NCBI GenBank assembly: GCA_902805675.1
Contig: CADCTA010000077.1
Location: 24,984 to 88,983 of the forward strand
Reading direction: 5' to 3'
Source: an uncultured Chthoniobacterales bacterium
Lineage (GTDB): Bacteria > Verrucomicrobiota > Verrucomicrobiia > Chthoniobacterales > UBA10450
Length of the DNA: 64,000 bases
The translations under genes and the position numbers were made by a program. The notes under the pieces were generated by a model. The model worked only from the letters and a program-made list of their open reading frames with translations. It made no database searches and was not told the DNA's origin. This document shows, piece after piece, positions 34,948 to 43,348 of this stretch (positions are counted from its first letter, which is position 1; each line of letters opens with the position of its first letter).

Positions 34948-35454
34948 TTACCAGCCCTCGCTGAGTTGGCTCACCAGCCGCACGGCGAGATCCTCGACCG
35001 CGAGAGGCAGCGCTTGCCGCTCATCCTGCTGCGGGTCGTCGCCAACGAAGAAGCTCGTCCCGCCGCTGATGCTGGCCGGTCCGGCGACTGCGGCTCCGTC
35101 CTTCTTTCGCAAGGTGTAGCCGACCGTCACGCCGAGATTGAATTCCGACGAAGCGAGCACGTTTCCGCGCACCGCACGCGCCGGTCCGCGTCCGATGCCC
35201 TGCACGACGCCATCGAGGATGGCGTCGGCCTGATCCTCCGTCGTGATGCGGAACGTGCCATCCTGCTGGATCTGCTTGATCACGGTGTTGGTCACGAGCA
35301 CCTCGACGCGCGGCGAGTAGGTATTGTTGGTGAACGTCTTGACCGCGATGTTCTTTACGTCCCGCAGCGCGTACGGCTTCACATCGCCGAGGCGATAGCC
35401 GGCGCACCCGGTGAGAAAGACGGCTACGCAAGCCGTAGCGAGAAGCTTTTTCAC
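34948..35454 (-). CDS. lptE: LPS assembly lipoprotein LptE-like
   Basis: 168 residues. A lipoprotein signal MKKLLATACVAVFLTGCAGY has the lipobox TGC (Cys17). The following YRLGDVKPYALRDVKNIAV with TFTNNTYSPRVEVLVTNTVI matches the LptE fold: plug lipoprotein of the LptD/E outer-membrane translocon for lipopolysaccharide. Its ATG overlaps the stop of the bamD-like gene (ATGA, 35451-35454). This supports an LPS-type or lipid-A-like outer membrane. Sequence divergence in LptE is high, so the call rests on signature and context. Confidence 0.82.
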   Translation of the reverse strand: MKKLLATACVAVFLTGCAGYRLGDVKPYALRDVKNIAVKTFTNNTYSPRVEVLVTNTVIKQIQQDGTFRITTEDQADAILDGVVQGIGRGPARAVRGNVLASSEFNLGVTVGYTLRKKDGAAVAGPASISGGTSFFVGDDPQQDERQALPLAVEDLAVRLVSQLSEGW

Positions 35455-36671
35455 TGATCCGGCGACGGCGAGGACTGAGTGCTCGACGTATCCGGAGCGG
35501 TAGTCGTGTCGGGCGTCATGGAAGCCGGCGGCGGGAGCGATTCGTCAGCTTCCGGCGGCGGCAGGGCTGCGTCCTCAGGCGAGAGGCGCATCGGGATGCC
35601 GGCATCGTCGGAGGCGGAGCCGCGTGAGGACGGCGCCGCTCCCGGCATCGCCACTGGCTTCGGCTTCTTCGCCACGGCGGCGGCGGTGACCGCGGCCTCT
35701 TTTACCGCTGCGTCTCCCACTTTTGCGCGAAGCTCGTCCACGCGTTGCAGCGCGCGAGTGCTCTCCTGCGACCCAGGCTGCTGACGGATGACGTCGTAAT
35801 AGTAGATCAGCGCGGCTTTGAAGTTCTTTTGCTTGTCGTAATACTTCGCGATCTGGAAGGCGTTCGTCGTTTGCTTCTGGTCGAGTGCGCGGAGGTTCTC
35901 ACGTGCCTGCGCCGCTTTTTCGCTCTTCGGGTAGCGATTCAGGAAATCCTGGAAGCCATTCCGCGCGTTGGCTGTCGCTCGAGCGTCGCGCGTGCCGTTC
36001 CGCAGCGCGTTGAACCAAAGGTAGCCAATCTGGTACTGGGCATCGGCCGCCACCGGGTCGTCCGGGAACTTCTCGACTACTGCTTGGTAAGCCAATACGG
36101 CCTGCTCTGCATTGCGCATCTTTTCCGCCGCAAGGCCGATGTTGAATTGGGCCCGAGCGGTGTATTTGCCGTAGGGAGCGGTCCGCACGATCGCCGCGAA
36201 AATCTCGACCGCACGATCCACTGAAGTCCTGATCGGGATACCGAGCAGCTTTAGTTTTTTGCCGTTGAGGTACAGCTCGCCAATCCGAAACTGCGCCTCG
36301 ATTGCCGCGTTGAAGTGCGGGCTTTTCGGATACTGCTCGACCAGCACTCGGTAGGCGGCGGCAGCCCGCAGGTAGTCACCGGTCTGCTCCTCGAGCTGAG
36401 CGAAACGGAACGCGGCGCCAGGCGCAAGCGTGTCTTTCGGGTGACGCCTGACAATCGCGCGGTATGCCTTCGTGGCGCGGCCGACATCGCCGGCGGTTTC
36501 AGCCGCTTGCGCTTTCTGCCAAAGCTCCTGCGCGTTCCCGCTCATCTCTTCCTCGCCGGGCGCGACGTATTTCGCCTTCTCGCCGGGACGAAACACGACA
36601 GCAGCGGGGCTGAGCTGCGCGCAGGCGAAGCAGCTAGCGACGAGTACAAGGGTGTAGAAAGGACGATGCAT
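35451..36671 (-). CDS. bamD: Outer membrane assembly TPR protein, BamD-like
   Basis: 406 residues from the ATG at 36671. Signal peptide MHRPFYTLVLVASCFACAQL; a cysteine in CFAC could be lipidated. TPR units of the BamD/YfiO style follow: AYRAIVRRHPKDTLAPGAAF, AYRVLVEQYPKSPHFNAAIE, AYQAVVEKFPDDPVAADAQY, NRYPKSEKAAQ. The C-terminus is a Ser/Pro/Thr-rich low-complexity tail. BamD is the essential lipoprotein partner of BamA for beta-barrel insertion. The pairing with lptE strengthens an envelope-biogenesis role. YbgF/CpoB-like function is the alternative. Confidence 0.78.
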   Translation of the reverse strand: MHRPFYTLVLVASCFACAQLSPAAVVFRPGEKAKYVAPGEEEMSGNAQELWQKAQAAETAGDVGRATKAYRAIVRRHPKDTLAPGAAFRFAQLEEQTGDYLRAAAAYRVLVEQYPKSPHFNAAIEAQFRIGELYLNGKKLKLLGIPIRTSVDRAVEIFAAIVRTAPYGKYTARAQFNIGLAAEKMRNAEQAVLAYQAVVEKFPDDPVAADAQYQIGYLWFNALRNGTRDARATANARNGFQDFLNRYPKSEKAAQARENLRALDQKQTTNAFQIAKYYDKQKNFKAALIYYYDVIRQQPGSQESTRALQRVDELRAKVGDAAVKEAAVTAAAVAKKPKPVAMPGAAPSSRGSASDDAGIPMRLSPEDAALPPPEADESLPPPASMTPDTTTAPDTSSTQSSPSPDQ

Positions 36672-36763
36672 CGGGGTTCGGCACCCTATTGAACTTAGCC
36701 GTTCCGTCAAGGCAACGGAGGCGGTCCACATGCCGGCGGATTGAAGCCGTCGACGCGCAAGGC

Positions 36764-37690
36764 ATGCGCGCGAAGCGATTCCGTCGTAGGAATTTACACG
36801 CGGATTTGAACCTCACTCATCAGCAAAAAATCCGCCTTGGCGCCTGCGCTTGGAGCTTCGACGAATGGCGCGGCAGCTTTTATCCCGCGGAGCTGCCGGA
36901 GCATCGCTGGCTCGAGTTCTACTCGCGCTATTTCTCGGCGGTGGAGGTGGATTCCACCTTCTACGCCGCGCCGTCGGAAGCTGCGGTGTTGCGGTGGGTG
37001 GAGAGCACGCCCGCCTCTTTTCGGTTTGCCTGCAAGCTGCCGCGCTCGATCACGCATGCATGCCGGCTGCGCGATTGCAGCGCTGAGTTCACACAATTCC
37101 TCTGTGCGATCGAGTCCCTCGCTCCGAAGCTCCAGGTCATCCTCGTTCAGCTCCCACCATCGTTTACGCCAAAGGATGGGCGAGGAGTGCTGCGCGGTTT
37201 TCTCGAGCAGTTGCCGCGCGATTTTCGTTTTGCGATCGAGTTCCGGCACCATGGCTGGCACACCCCGCAAGTGGTGCGCCTGCTGCAGAAGCATCGTGTG
37301 TGCTGGGTCTGGGCGGACACGAGCCCGCTAAACGAGCGCAATCTCGCGCCGTTCGAGCTTTGGCCGAACACGACCGACTTCCTGTATGTGCGGCTGCTGG
37401 GCGACTACGCCACAAAATACGCGGAGGACGGCGCGCGCGTGCATCAATACGGCAAGCTGCTCTGGAAGCGCGAGGCGGCGCTGGAGAGCTGGGCGTTGAA
37501 GATCGAGCGGCACGTGGAGGAGACGCGCAGCGTCTGGGCCTTCGTGAACAACCACTTCGAAGGCTTCGCGCCCGAGACATGCCAGCGGCTCGCGCAGCGG
37601 CTCGGGTATGATCTGCCACTCCCCTCGGCGGCCGACACGCTCTCGGCGGATCCGGGCCAGCTGGAGTTATTCGAAAGCGGCGCCACTTAG
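36764..37690 (+). CDS. DUF72 family protein (YecE-like TIM barrel)
   Basis: About 308 residues. The core IRLGACAWSFDEWRGSFYP, EVDSTFYAAPS and FRFACKLPRSITH are DUF72 signatures, as are AIEFRHHGW and VWADTSP. The family has a TIM-barrel fold and no firmly established activity; some members are linked to Fe-S proteins by context. The start is uncertain: ATG 36764 is used, but GTG/ATG choices between 36689 and 36818 are possible. Divergent from bamD. Confidence 0.85.
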   Translation: MRAKRFRRRNLHADLNLTHQQKIRLGACAWSFDEWRGSFYPAELPEHRWLEFYSRYFSAVEVDSTFYAAPSEAAVLRWVESTPASFRFACKLPRSITHACRLRDCSAEFTQFLCAIESLAPKLQVILVQLPPSFTPKDGRGVLRGFLEQLPRDFRFAIEFRHHGWHTPQVVRLLQKHRVCWVWADTSPLNERNLAPFELWPNTTDFLYVRLLGDYATKYAEDGARVHQYGKLLWKREAALESWALKIERHVEETRSVWAFVNNHFEGFAPETCQRLAQRLGYDLPLPSAADTLSADPGQLELFESGAT

Positions 37691-37706
37691 TAGCGGTCAC
37701 CTCGGG

Positions 37707-37806
37707 AAAAGCGGCGGAATACCGCCGCACTCCAAAACGCAAGCGCCGAGGCAGGCGCGCCATGTCGCGACAGCGTCTTGGAGTGCGCCAGTATTCTGGC
37801 GCTTTT
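37707..37806. repeat. Cruciform-type nested palindrome (family C)
   Basis: Outer arms 37707-37740 and 37773-37806 are 34-nt inverted copies with a few mismatches. Each arm also contains its own palindrome: gcggcggaataccgccgc on the left and gcgccagaatactggcgc on the right. The differences between arms are compensatory, keeping each inner stem paired. Located between the DUF72 and serS 3' ends. Confidence 0.85.
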
Positions 37807-37814
37807 GCTACCAG

Positions 37815-39086
37815 CTATCGAATCTCGCTCGCGCCGAAGTACGCGTGCAGCGGTTCGGGTAACCGCACCGAGCCGTCCGCCTGCTGGCCTGTCTCGATCA
37901 GCGCCGCAAAGACGCGCGGCAACGCCAGCCCCGAGCCATTCAGTGTGTGGCAGAAGCGGTTTTTCCCCTCCGCATCCTTGTACCGAAGATTCATGCGGCG
38001 CGCCTGGTAGTCCCCGAAGTTCGAGCAGCTCGACACTTCAAGGTAGGCGTTCTGCCCCGGCGACCACGCCTCGATGTCGTACGTCTTCGCCGATCCAAAG
38101 CCTACATCACCCGTACAAAGCTCGATCACGCGGTAGTGCAAACCGAGCAGCTGCAACACGCGCTCGGCATTAGCGGTCAACGCTTCCAGCTCATCGAATG
38201 AACTCTCCGGCGTCGTCAGCTTCACCATCTCCACTTTATCGAACTGATGCACGCGGATGATGCCGCGCGTTTCCCGTCCAGCCGATCCAGCTTCGCGGCG
38301 AAAGCAAGGCGTGTAGGCCGCAAACTTCTTCGGCAGATCGCCCGCGGCGAAGATTTCCTCGCGGTGGAAATTCGTCACCGGCACCTCCGCGGTCGGCGCC
38401 AGGAATATCTCGTTCCCTTCGAGCCCGTACATGTCCTCTTCGAACTTCGGCAGCTGCGCCGTGCCGATCATGCAGTCGCGCCGCACGAGGAACGGGGGGC
38501 TCATTTCCGTGTAACCATGCTCGCGCGTGTGGAGATCGAGCATGAAGTTGATGAGCGCGCGCTCCAGCCTTGCGCCGTGCCCGGTGAAGCAGATGAACCC
38601 GCTGCCGCTCAGCTTCGCAGCCCGCTCGAGGTCGAACAGCTTCAGCCGCGAGCCGATCGTCACATGGTCCTGCACCTCGCCGTGCAGCTGCGGCTTCTCT
38701 CCCCAGCTGCGTACCACCGGGTTCTCGCTCGCGTCCTTGCCGATCGGCGCGTTCGGGTGCGGCAGGTTGGGAATCCGCAGCAGGATCTCGCGCTGCTGCT
38801 CGTCGGCCGCGGTGGAGGCGCGATTCAGCTCTGCGATTTCCTCCCCGATCTCACGCACCCGGCTCTCCAGCTCTTCGGACGATTCACCGCGGCTGCGTTT
38901 CCCGCCGATCTCCTTGCTCAGCCGCTTGCGATCCGCGTTCAGCTGCTGCAGCGCCGTCTCCGCCTTCCGGCGCTGCGCATCGACCGCGAGCAACTCATCG
39001 ATCCGTGCAGCATCATCGCCGCCGCGCGTGCCAAGGCGTTCCTTCACGAAGTCCGGCTGTTCCCGTATGAGACGGATATCGAGCAT
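37815..39086 (-). CDS. serS: Seryl-tRNA synthetase
   Basis: Class II synthetase charging tRNA-Ser. 423 residues from the ATG at 39086 (MLDIRLIREQPDFVKERLG); upstream frame to 39287 crosses a repeat and is not used. The N-terminal coiled-coil arm spans about 30-105. Motif 2 is FRREAGSAGRETRGI with HQFDKVEM; motif 3 is GSGLALPRVFAALIETGQ. Standard length. The gene ends just beyond the family C palindrome. Confidence 0.97.
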   Translation of the reverse strand: MLDIRLIREQPDFVKERLGTRGGDDAARIDELLAVDAQRRKAETALQQLNADRKRLSKEIGGKRSRGESSEELESRVREIGEEIAELNRASTAADEQQREILLRIPNLPHPNAPIGKDASENPVVRSWGEKPQLHGEVQDHVTIGSRLKLFDLERAAKLSGSGFICFTGHGARLERALINFMLDLHTREHGYTEMSPPFLVRRDCMIGTAQLPKFEEDMYGLEGNEIFLAPTAEVPVTNFHREEIFAAGDLPKKFAAYTPCFRREAGSAGRETRGIIRVHQFDKVEMVKLTTPESSFDELEALTANAERVLQLLGLHYRVIELCTGDVGFGSAKTYDIEAWSPGQNAYLEVSSCSNFGDYQARRMNLRYKDAEGKNRFCHTLNGSGLALPRVFAALIETGQQADGSVRLPEPLHAYFGASEIR

Positions 39087-39234
39087 GCCCGCTGATATCA
39101 GTGGCATCGCGAGAGCGCAACGTCGGCGCGCGATGCGCGGGTGGGTGCTTGGCTGAACTGACGCCGCCGATCGCCGAAACGGTTGCGGAGGCGGCGCCAC
39201 TGCACGCGTATGTGTGTGCACCCGCTCCACCGCA

Positions 39235-39433
39235 CGGTCATCCTGAGCCGCGCAGACGGCGAAGGACCTCACGCCAGCACCTTGCATCCGATCCGCACGG
39301 CACCCGATTGCGCTGCTGCGCGGCTACCTGCACAATCGCGGCGGGCTGTCGGGTGATTTGCCGCCGAAGGGGGCCGCTACTCGAGGTGTGTTGGCGTGAG
39401 GTCCTTCGCCGTCTGCGCGGCTCAGGATGACCG
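39235..39433. repeat. Family B inverted repeat upstream of serS
   Basis: Left arm 39235-39275 (cggtcatcctgagccgcgca, then gacggcgaaggacctcacgcc), right arm 39393-39433 (ggcgtgaggtccttcgccgt, then ctgcgcggctcaggatgaccg), with about 117 nt between. The arms are perfect inverses over nearly their whole length. The rest of the 486-nt gap (39087-39572) shows no gene. Confidence 0.92.
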
Positions 39434-39572
39434 CACGGGGCCGCCGGACCAAGTGATGTTAGCCAAGCTAACGACGGATCGCGCGATCAGCCGCTCGAAG
39501 CCCACCGGCTGATCGATCGCCCGCCTTCATCAAACCACGTGACAACCGCGCCTGACGTCTCATATTTGCGCC

Positions 39573-40637
39573 GTGGAACAACTCGAGTTGCTCGGTGTTG
39601 CTCTGGGCCTTGCGACGCTCGCAGGCGTCAACCTTTACCTGACCGTCTTCGTCACCGGGTTGGCGGTGAACCAGCATTGGATCACGCTCTCGCAGCAATA
39701 CGAGCCGCTCCAGGTGCTCGCGCATCCGGCCATCATCACGATCGCGGGCATCCTCTACTTCGTTGAGTTCTTTGCCGACAAGATCCCTTGGATCGACTCT
39801 GCATGGGACTCCGTCCATACGGTGATTCGGCCGATCGGCGGCGCCTTGCTCGGCGTGCAGGTGCTCGGCCAATCGAACCCGACATTCGACGTGATCATCA
39901 TGCTGCTGGCTGGCGGCACGAGCTTGATTGCGCATACAACGAAGGCTTCCTCGCGGCTCGTGGCGAACACCTCGCCCGAGCCATTCTCGAACATCGGCCT
40001 CAGCCTTGTCGAAGACGTAGCCGTGTTCGGCGGCCTCGCGCTCATCGCCTATAATCCCGTCATCGCGCTCTGCGTCTTCGCGGCCCTGCTCGCGGCTGCA
40101 ATTTACTTCGGACCGAAAATCCTCCGCGCGATGAAGGCCAAGCTCTGGCTCATCTTTCGCAAGCTGAAGGCGCCGGCGGACAGTCGCGCGCCGGCTACGC
40201 TCCCGATTAACTTGCCCGGCAACCTCGCCGAGATATACAGCCGGCATAACGTGCTCAGCGAGACGATCGCGTGGGCCGTGCCGTGTATCAGCGGAAAGGG
40301 GCGCCGGATTCCTGCGAATCTCTTCGGCGCGCTCGTCGCTACTAATGAAGAGCCTCGGAAGCTGATCTTCGTTGCCCGTAAGCGCGGGCGCGGCGTGTCG
40401 GAGACGATCGACCTCGAGGGCTGCATGGTCGCGCGGGAGCCGAAGTTCCTCGCTGAGAACCTCGTCATCCTGCCGGCTGGCGGAAAAGGTGCGAAATATC
40501 TCTTCGTCTTCCCGCGCTCCAGCGGCGGCGCAGTCGAAGAGATCGTCGAGTACCTGCGGCCGCGCCTCGCGGCACCGGTTGCTCCGATCGAGGTTACCGA
40601 GACCGAGCCGGAGCCCGAGCCCGCGCTGCACAGCTAA
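39573..40637 (+). CDS. DUF4126 integral membrane protein
   Basis: 354 residues with a GTG start at 39573. The N-terminal half is hydrophobic with several TM helices (LGVALGLATLAGVNLYLTVF, AIITIAGILYFVEFFADKIP, VIIMLLAGGTSLIAHTTKAS); these and PWIDSAWDSVHTVIRPIGG match DUF4126. The C-terminal half (from about residue 200) is soluble and ends in a Glu/Pro tail (TETEPEPEPALHS). DUF4126 has no known biochemical role. Downstream DUF2851 gene follows by 13 nt. Confidence 0.85.
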   Translation: MEQLELLGVALGLATLAGVNLYLTVFVTGLAVNQHWITLSQQYEPLQVLAHPAIITIAGILYFVEFFADKIPWIDSAWDSVHTVIRPIGGALLGVQVLGQSNPTFDVIIMLLAGGTSLIAHTTKASSRLVANTSPEPFSNIGLSLVEDVAVFGGLALIAYNPVIALCVFAALLAAAIYFGPKILRAMKAKLWLIFRKLKAPADSRAPATLPINLPGNLAEIYSRHNVLSETIAWAVPCISGKGRRIPANLFGALVATNEEPRKLIFVARKRGRGVSETIDLEGCMVAREPKFLAENLVILPAGGKGAKYLFVFPRSSGGAVEEIVEYLRPRLAAPVAPIEVTETEPEPEPALHS

Positions 40638-40650
40638 CCGATCACAGAAC

Positions 40651-42033
40651 GTGCTGGCCCCCTCACCCAGCACCGCCCGGTACCAGGAGTTTCGCGAGCG
40701 CAGCCGCGTCAAAGAACGCGCGCTGTTTGCCACGCCTCGAAACCCGAACGAACTGGAGCTGCAGGCGCGCTGGTTCGCGGGAGACTTCGGCCGGCGCTTT
40801 CGGTCCGCGGATGGCAAGGCGATCGAGATCGTGCAATTCGGCACGTGGAACCGTGAGGCCGGCCCGGATTTTCAGGGCGCTGCGATCAACGTTGATGGGG
40901 AGGTGAAGCGCGGCAGCATCGAGTTCGACCTGACAGACCGAAGCTGGGAATCGCACGGGCACGCGATCAATCCGGCGTTCGAAGACGCGGTCTTGCACGT
41001 CTTCGTGAACGCGAGCGAGCACACCTTCTTCACCCGCACACGCGCGAACCGGAACGTGCTCCAGGTGCGCGTTGATCTCTCCTCGCTGGCGGACGCCTTT
41101 GCGTCCAACGTGCCGCTCGCGCGGCCCGGGCGGTGTCACGCCCCCCTGAAAGATCTTCCGGAGGAGCGTGTGCTGAGCGTCCTCGATGCCGCATCGCGCT
41201 TTCGCCTGGACCGGAAAGCCGCCCGTTTCCGCGCACTGGCTGATAACCATGGCGCCGATGAAGCGATCTTCCAGGAGCTCGCGACTGCTCTCGGATACAA
41301 GCAGAACAAGCTCCCGTTCACCCTCATCGCGCAACGGCTTCCGCTCGCCACGTTGCGCAAGGAAGGTGATCGCGCGGAAGCGCTCCTCTTCGGCGTGGCT
41401 GGTTTCCTGGAAGCGCCGGATCTCGCCGTCTACGCGAAGGAGACGCGCGCGTACGTGCGCGACCTGTGGGATCAATGGTGGGCGCGGCGAGATGACCTGC
41501 AGCGACTGGTGCTGCCGCCGAAGCTGTGGCGCCTCGGTGGAGCCCGACCGCTGAATCACCCACAACGCCGCCTCGGCGCGTTAGCGACTCTCGTACGCGA
41601 GTGGAACGCGCTCCAGGCAGCGCTCGCCGCTGCCGAACCAGCCACCGCCCTCCGCCGATTCCTCCTCCGGCTTGAGCATCCTTTCTGGAGCCATCACTAC
41701 ACCCTGACCTCGGCGATGGCGCCTAACAAATTGGCGGTGATCGGCGATACGCGCATCGCAGAGATCATGGCGAACGTCGTCTTCCCATGGCTCCGTGCGA
41801 GCGGCGCCGACACGTGGCCGGATTACCAGAAGTTGCCGGCCCGGCTCACGAATCGTCGACTCGAGACCGCCGTGACGCGCTTGTTTGGGGATGACCCACG
41901 CCAGCGCACATTTGTGCGCACGGTCGTGAACCAGCAAGGCTTGCTGCAGATTTATGAAGACTTCTGCCTGCAGGATAATTCCGACTGTGCCCACTGCCCC
42001 TTCCCCGAGCAGATGCAAAAGTGGACCGCTTAA
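40651..42033 (+). CDS. DUF2851 family protein
   Basis: About 460 residues with GTG start at 40651 (MLAPSPSTARYQEFRER). Conserved DUF2851 features include ELQARWFAGDFGRRF, GTWNREAGPDFQGAAI, KRGSIEFDLTDRSWESHGH and a C-terminal cysteine group (YEDFCLQDNSDCAHCPFPEQ) that may bind a metal. The frame is open upstream into the DUF4126 gene, but that part is in an alternate frame of it. Function unknown; the CxxC-type end and DUF2851 core suggest a nucleic acid-related enzyme only by analogy. Confidence 0.82.
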   Translation: MLAPSPSTARYQEFRERSRVKERALFATPRNPNELELQARWFAGDFGRRFRSADGKAIEIVQFGTWNREAGPDFQGAAINVDGEVKRGSIEFDLTDRSWESHGHAINPAFEDAVLHVFVNASEHTFFTRTRANRNVLQVRVDLSSLADAFASNVPLARPGRCHAPLKDLPEERVLSVLDAASRFRLDRKAARFRALADNHGADEAIFQELATALGYKQNKLPFTLIAQRLPLATLRKEGDRAEALLFGVAGFLEAPDLAVYAKETRAYVRDLWDQWWARRDDLQRLVLPPKLWRLGGARPLNHPQRRLGALATLVREWNALQAALAAAEPATALRRFLLRLEHPFWSHHYTLTSAMAPNKLAVIGDTRIAEIMANVVFPWLRASGADTWPDYQKLPARLTNRRLETAVTRLFGDDPRQRTFVRTVVNQQGLLQIYEDFCLQDNSDCAHCPFPEQMQKWTA

Positions 42034-42067
42034 CGACTAATGTTCCGGTTGTGCGGCGTTTCACCGC

Positions 42068-42096
42068 TTGCCAATGTAAAGTCGGCCATCCACAAT
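42068..42096 (+). promoter_or_regulatory. Candidate sigma-70 promoter for tRNA-Gly
   Basis: TTGCCA at 42068-42073, 17-nt spacer, CACAAT at 42091-42096, with the tRNA beginning 13 nt later. Spacing is ideal and the boxes are moderate. Confidence 0.45.
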
Positions 42097-42109
42097 CCGG
42101 ATTCGCGTC

Positions 42110-42180
42110 GCGGGTGTAGTTCAATGGTAGAACGGCAGCTTCCCAAGCTGCATACGAGGGTTCGATTCCCTTCACCCGCT
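42110..42180 (+). tRNA. tRNA-Gly (anticodon CCC)
   Basis: Acceptor GCGGGTG pairs with CACCCGC, discriminator T at 42180. The anticodon stem GCAGC/GCTGC encloses TTCCCAA, giving anticodon CCC. The T-arm is GAGGGTTCGATTCCCTT. CCA is not encoded. Confidence 0.95.
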
Positions 42181-42195
42181 CACCACCTTTCCGAC

Positions 42196-42504
42196 ATGAA
42201 AAATCATTGGATCGCCGCGTTTCTCTGCGTCGTTTTTACCTTCGCTGCGACAGGCTGCGGAACTCCGCGGAACACCGGCAACCCGAAGCGGCGTTATGGA
42301 ACGCCGCAGACGGGCACAAACCTTCCTCGGTGGACGGTTGATCCGAGCGAGAAGCGCGAACAGCGCTCGAAGCAGCGAAAAGTAAAGGCGCGTCGCGAGA
42401 AGCGGGACGCGAAGCCTCGCGCTGAGAAGCCAAAGCGCGAGCGACAGGAGCGTCGGTCGCGCCCTGCCGACGAAGAGGTGATCACGCGGGGTGGGTTCCG
42501 CTAG
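42196..42504 (+). CDS. Small basic lipoprotein
   Basis: 102 residues starting 15 nt after tRNA-Gly. The signal MKNHWIAAFLCVVFTFAATG ends in a lipobox with Cys21 (ATGCGT). The rest is highly basic and helical (KREQRSKQRKVKARREKRD and similar Arg/Lys/Glu runs). A lipidated basic protein could contact LPS, peptidoglycan or nucleic acids (inference). No family recognised; homologues would confirm it. Confidence 0.6.
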   Translation: MKNHWIAAFLCVVFTFAATGCGTPRNTGNPKRRYGTPQTGTNLPRWTVDPSEKREQRSKQRKVKARREKRDAKPRAEKPKRERQERRSRPADEEVITRGGFR

Positions 42505-42702
42505 CGTTACGTACCGCCGCATCGCGCGCAACACGACCGACAAGCGCAACGCCGCAGCCTCTCGATGGGCATCTGAGCCGGGTGTACGAAAGTCGCGGCT
42601 GCGAACCAGTTGAAAATGAGCCGCTCCCGACCGGCGTGTTCATCGCGTAAGCTGCTGATGGTGACGCAGGTGCGAGTATTTCAAAGAATTTCTTCAGTGT
42701 CT

Positions 42703-42729
42703 TTGACATAGCACGTAACCTGCTAAATA
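42703..42729 (+). promoter_or_regulatory. Candidate promoter upstream of the structured RNA region
   Basis: TTGACA at 42703-42708, 15-nt spacer, TAAATA at 42724-42729, in a locally AT-rich stretch. A perfect inverted repeat TTAAC-TCG-GTTAA (42731-42743) overlaps the expected transcription start and could be an operator. The preceding gap (42505-42702) shows no supported gene; a short peptide-like frame (VYESRGCEPVENEPLPTGVF, about 42580) lacks a start. Confidence 0.45.
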
Positions 42730-42765
42730 CTTAACTCGGTTAAGCTTGTTGGGCTTGTGTTAGTG

Positions 42766-42892
42766 AGCGCTACGCTTCCCTGTGAAGGGCGCTGTCTATT
42801 CAGTCTCAACAGCTATCGACAAAGGTTGTCGGCCACGGGCCTCTTCGAGGAGTCCCGGTAGTTAAATAGCTGGCTGCTGGCGTGAGAACGCC
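42766..42892 (+). ncRNA. Candidate structured RNA with a three-way junction
   Basis: Consecutive perfect or near-perfect stems can be drawn. Hairpin A: agcgc/gcgct with cttc/gaag (42766-42793). A junction is closed by CAGCTAT/ATAGCTG (42810-42816 with 42866-42872). It contains hairpin CGACAA-AGG-TTGTCG (42817-42831) and hairpin CGGGCCTC-TTC-GAGG...CCCG (42836-42857). A final hairpin GGCGT-GAGA-ACGCC has a GNRA tetraloop (42879-42892). A promoter-like pair lies upstream and a small open frame 45 nt downstream. This could be a cis-regulatory leader or a free RNA. I do not match it to a named family. Confidence 0.5.
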
Positions 42893-42937
42893 GCGGCTGT
42901 TGTATGCGCAGCACTCGAAATCTGCGCCAGACTGAAA

Positions 42938-43249
42938 ATGAAACCTACATTCCAAAACGATCGCCCGGTCCGCCGTGGCGAGTCAGTGCGTCCTGCTGGC
43001 CACTCCAGCAAAACTCCGGTCACAGATTGGAACTTCCAATCCTCGACTGCGAACCTCCACGGCGCTTCGTCGCCGGTCACCACCGACAAGGCGTCGGCTG
43101 GTCAGAGCTTTTACGGGCTCAGCCAGGCCGTCTTCGCGGCGGAGACAAAGTGGGAAGATCGCATTGAAGCGCTCGCGCTTCTCGCGGTAGTCGCAATCGC
43201 TGCTTGTCCGGTGGGCGAAGCGATCTACATCGCGACTCAGACCGTTTAA
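42938..43249 (+). CDS. Small protein with C-terminal hydrophobic helix, downstream of the structured RNA
   Basis: 103 residues starting MKPTFQNDRPVRRGESV. The N-terminal two thirds are polar and Ser/Thr/Pro-rich (TDWNFQSSTANLHGASSPV); the C-terminus has EDRIEALALLAVVAIAACPV, a single hydrophobic helix. No signal peptide and no recognised family. Its position right after the folded region suggests that the RNA may be its leader. The alternative is a non-coding stretch; an overlapping frame from 42904 is less protein-like. Confidence 0.45.
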   Translation: MKPTFQNDRPVRRGESVRPAGHSSKTPVTDWNFQSSTANLHGASSPVTTDKASAGQSFYGLSQAVFAAETKWEDRIEALALLAVVAIAACPVGEAIYIATQTV

Positions 43250-43348
43250 TTAGAGATCAAACGCCGGCTGCGTCTGTGGCAACATGGACGCAGCTGGCGA
43301 CTCTCAAGATTGACGGGGCGAATCCCTTCGCCGGTTCGAGCGTTTCGC

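Noticed and set aside
42482..42709. 75-codon minus-strand frame (MSKTLKKFFEIL...)
   Set aside because: It runs antisense across the candidate promoter and the end of the lipoprotein gene, and after the first 12 residues has no protein-like pattern.
42817..42872. Possible c-di-GMP-I (GEMM) riboswitch
   Set aside because: The stretch ccacgggcc...cccggtag recalls its 3' hairpin, but the 5' GCACAG...GNRA hairpin is not present in the expected place, so I do not call it.
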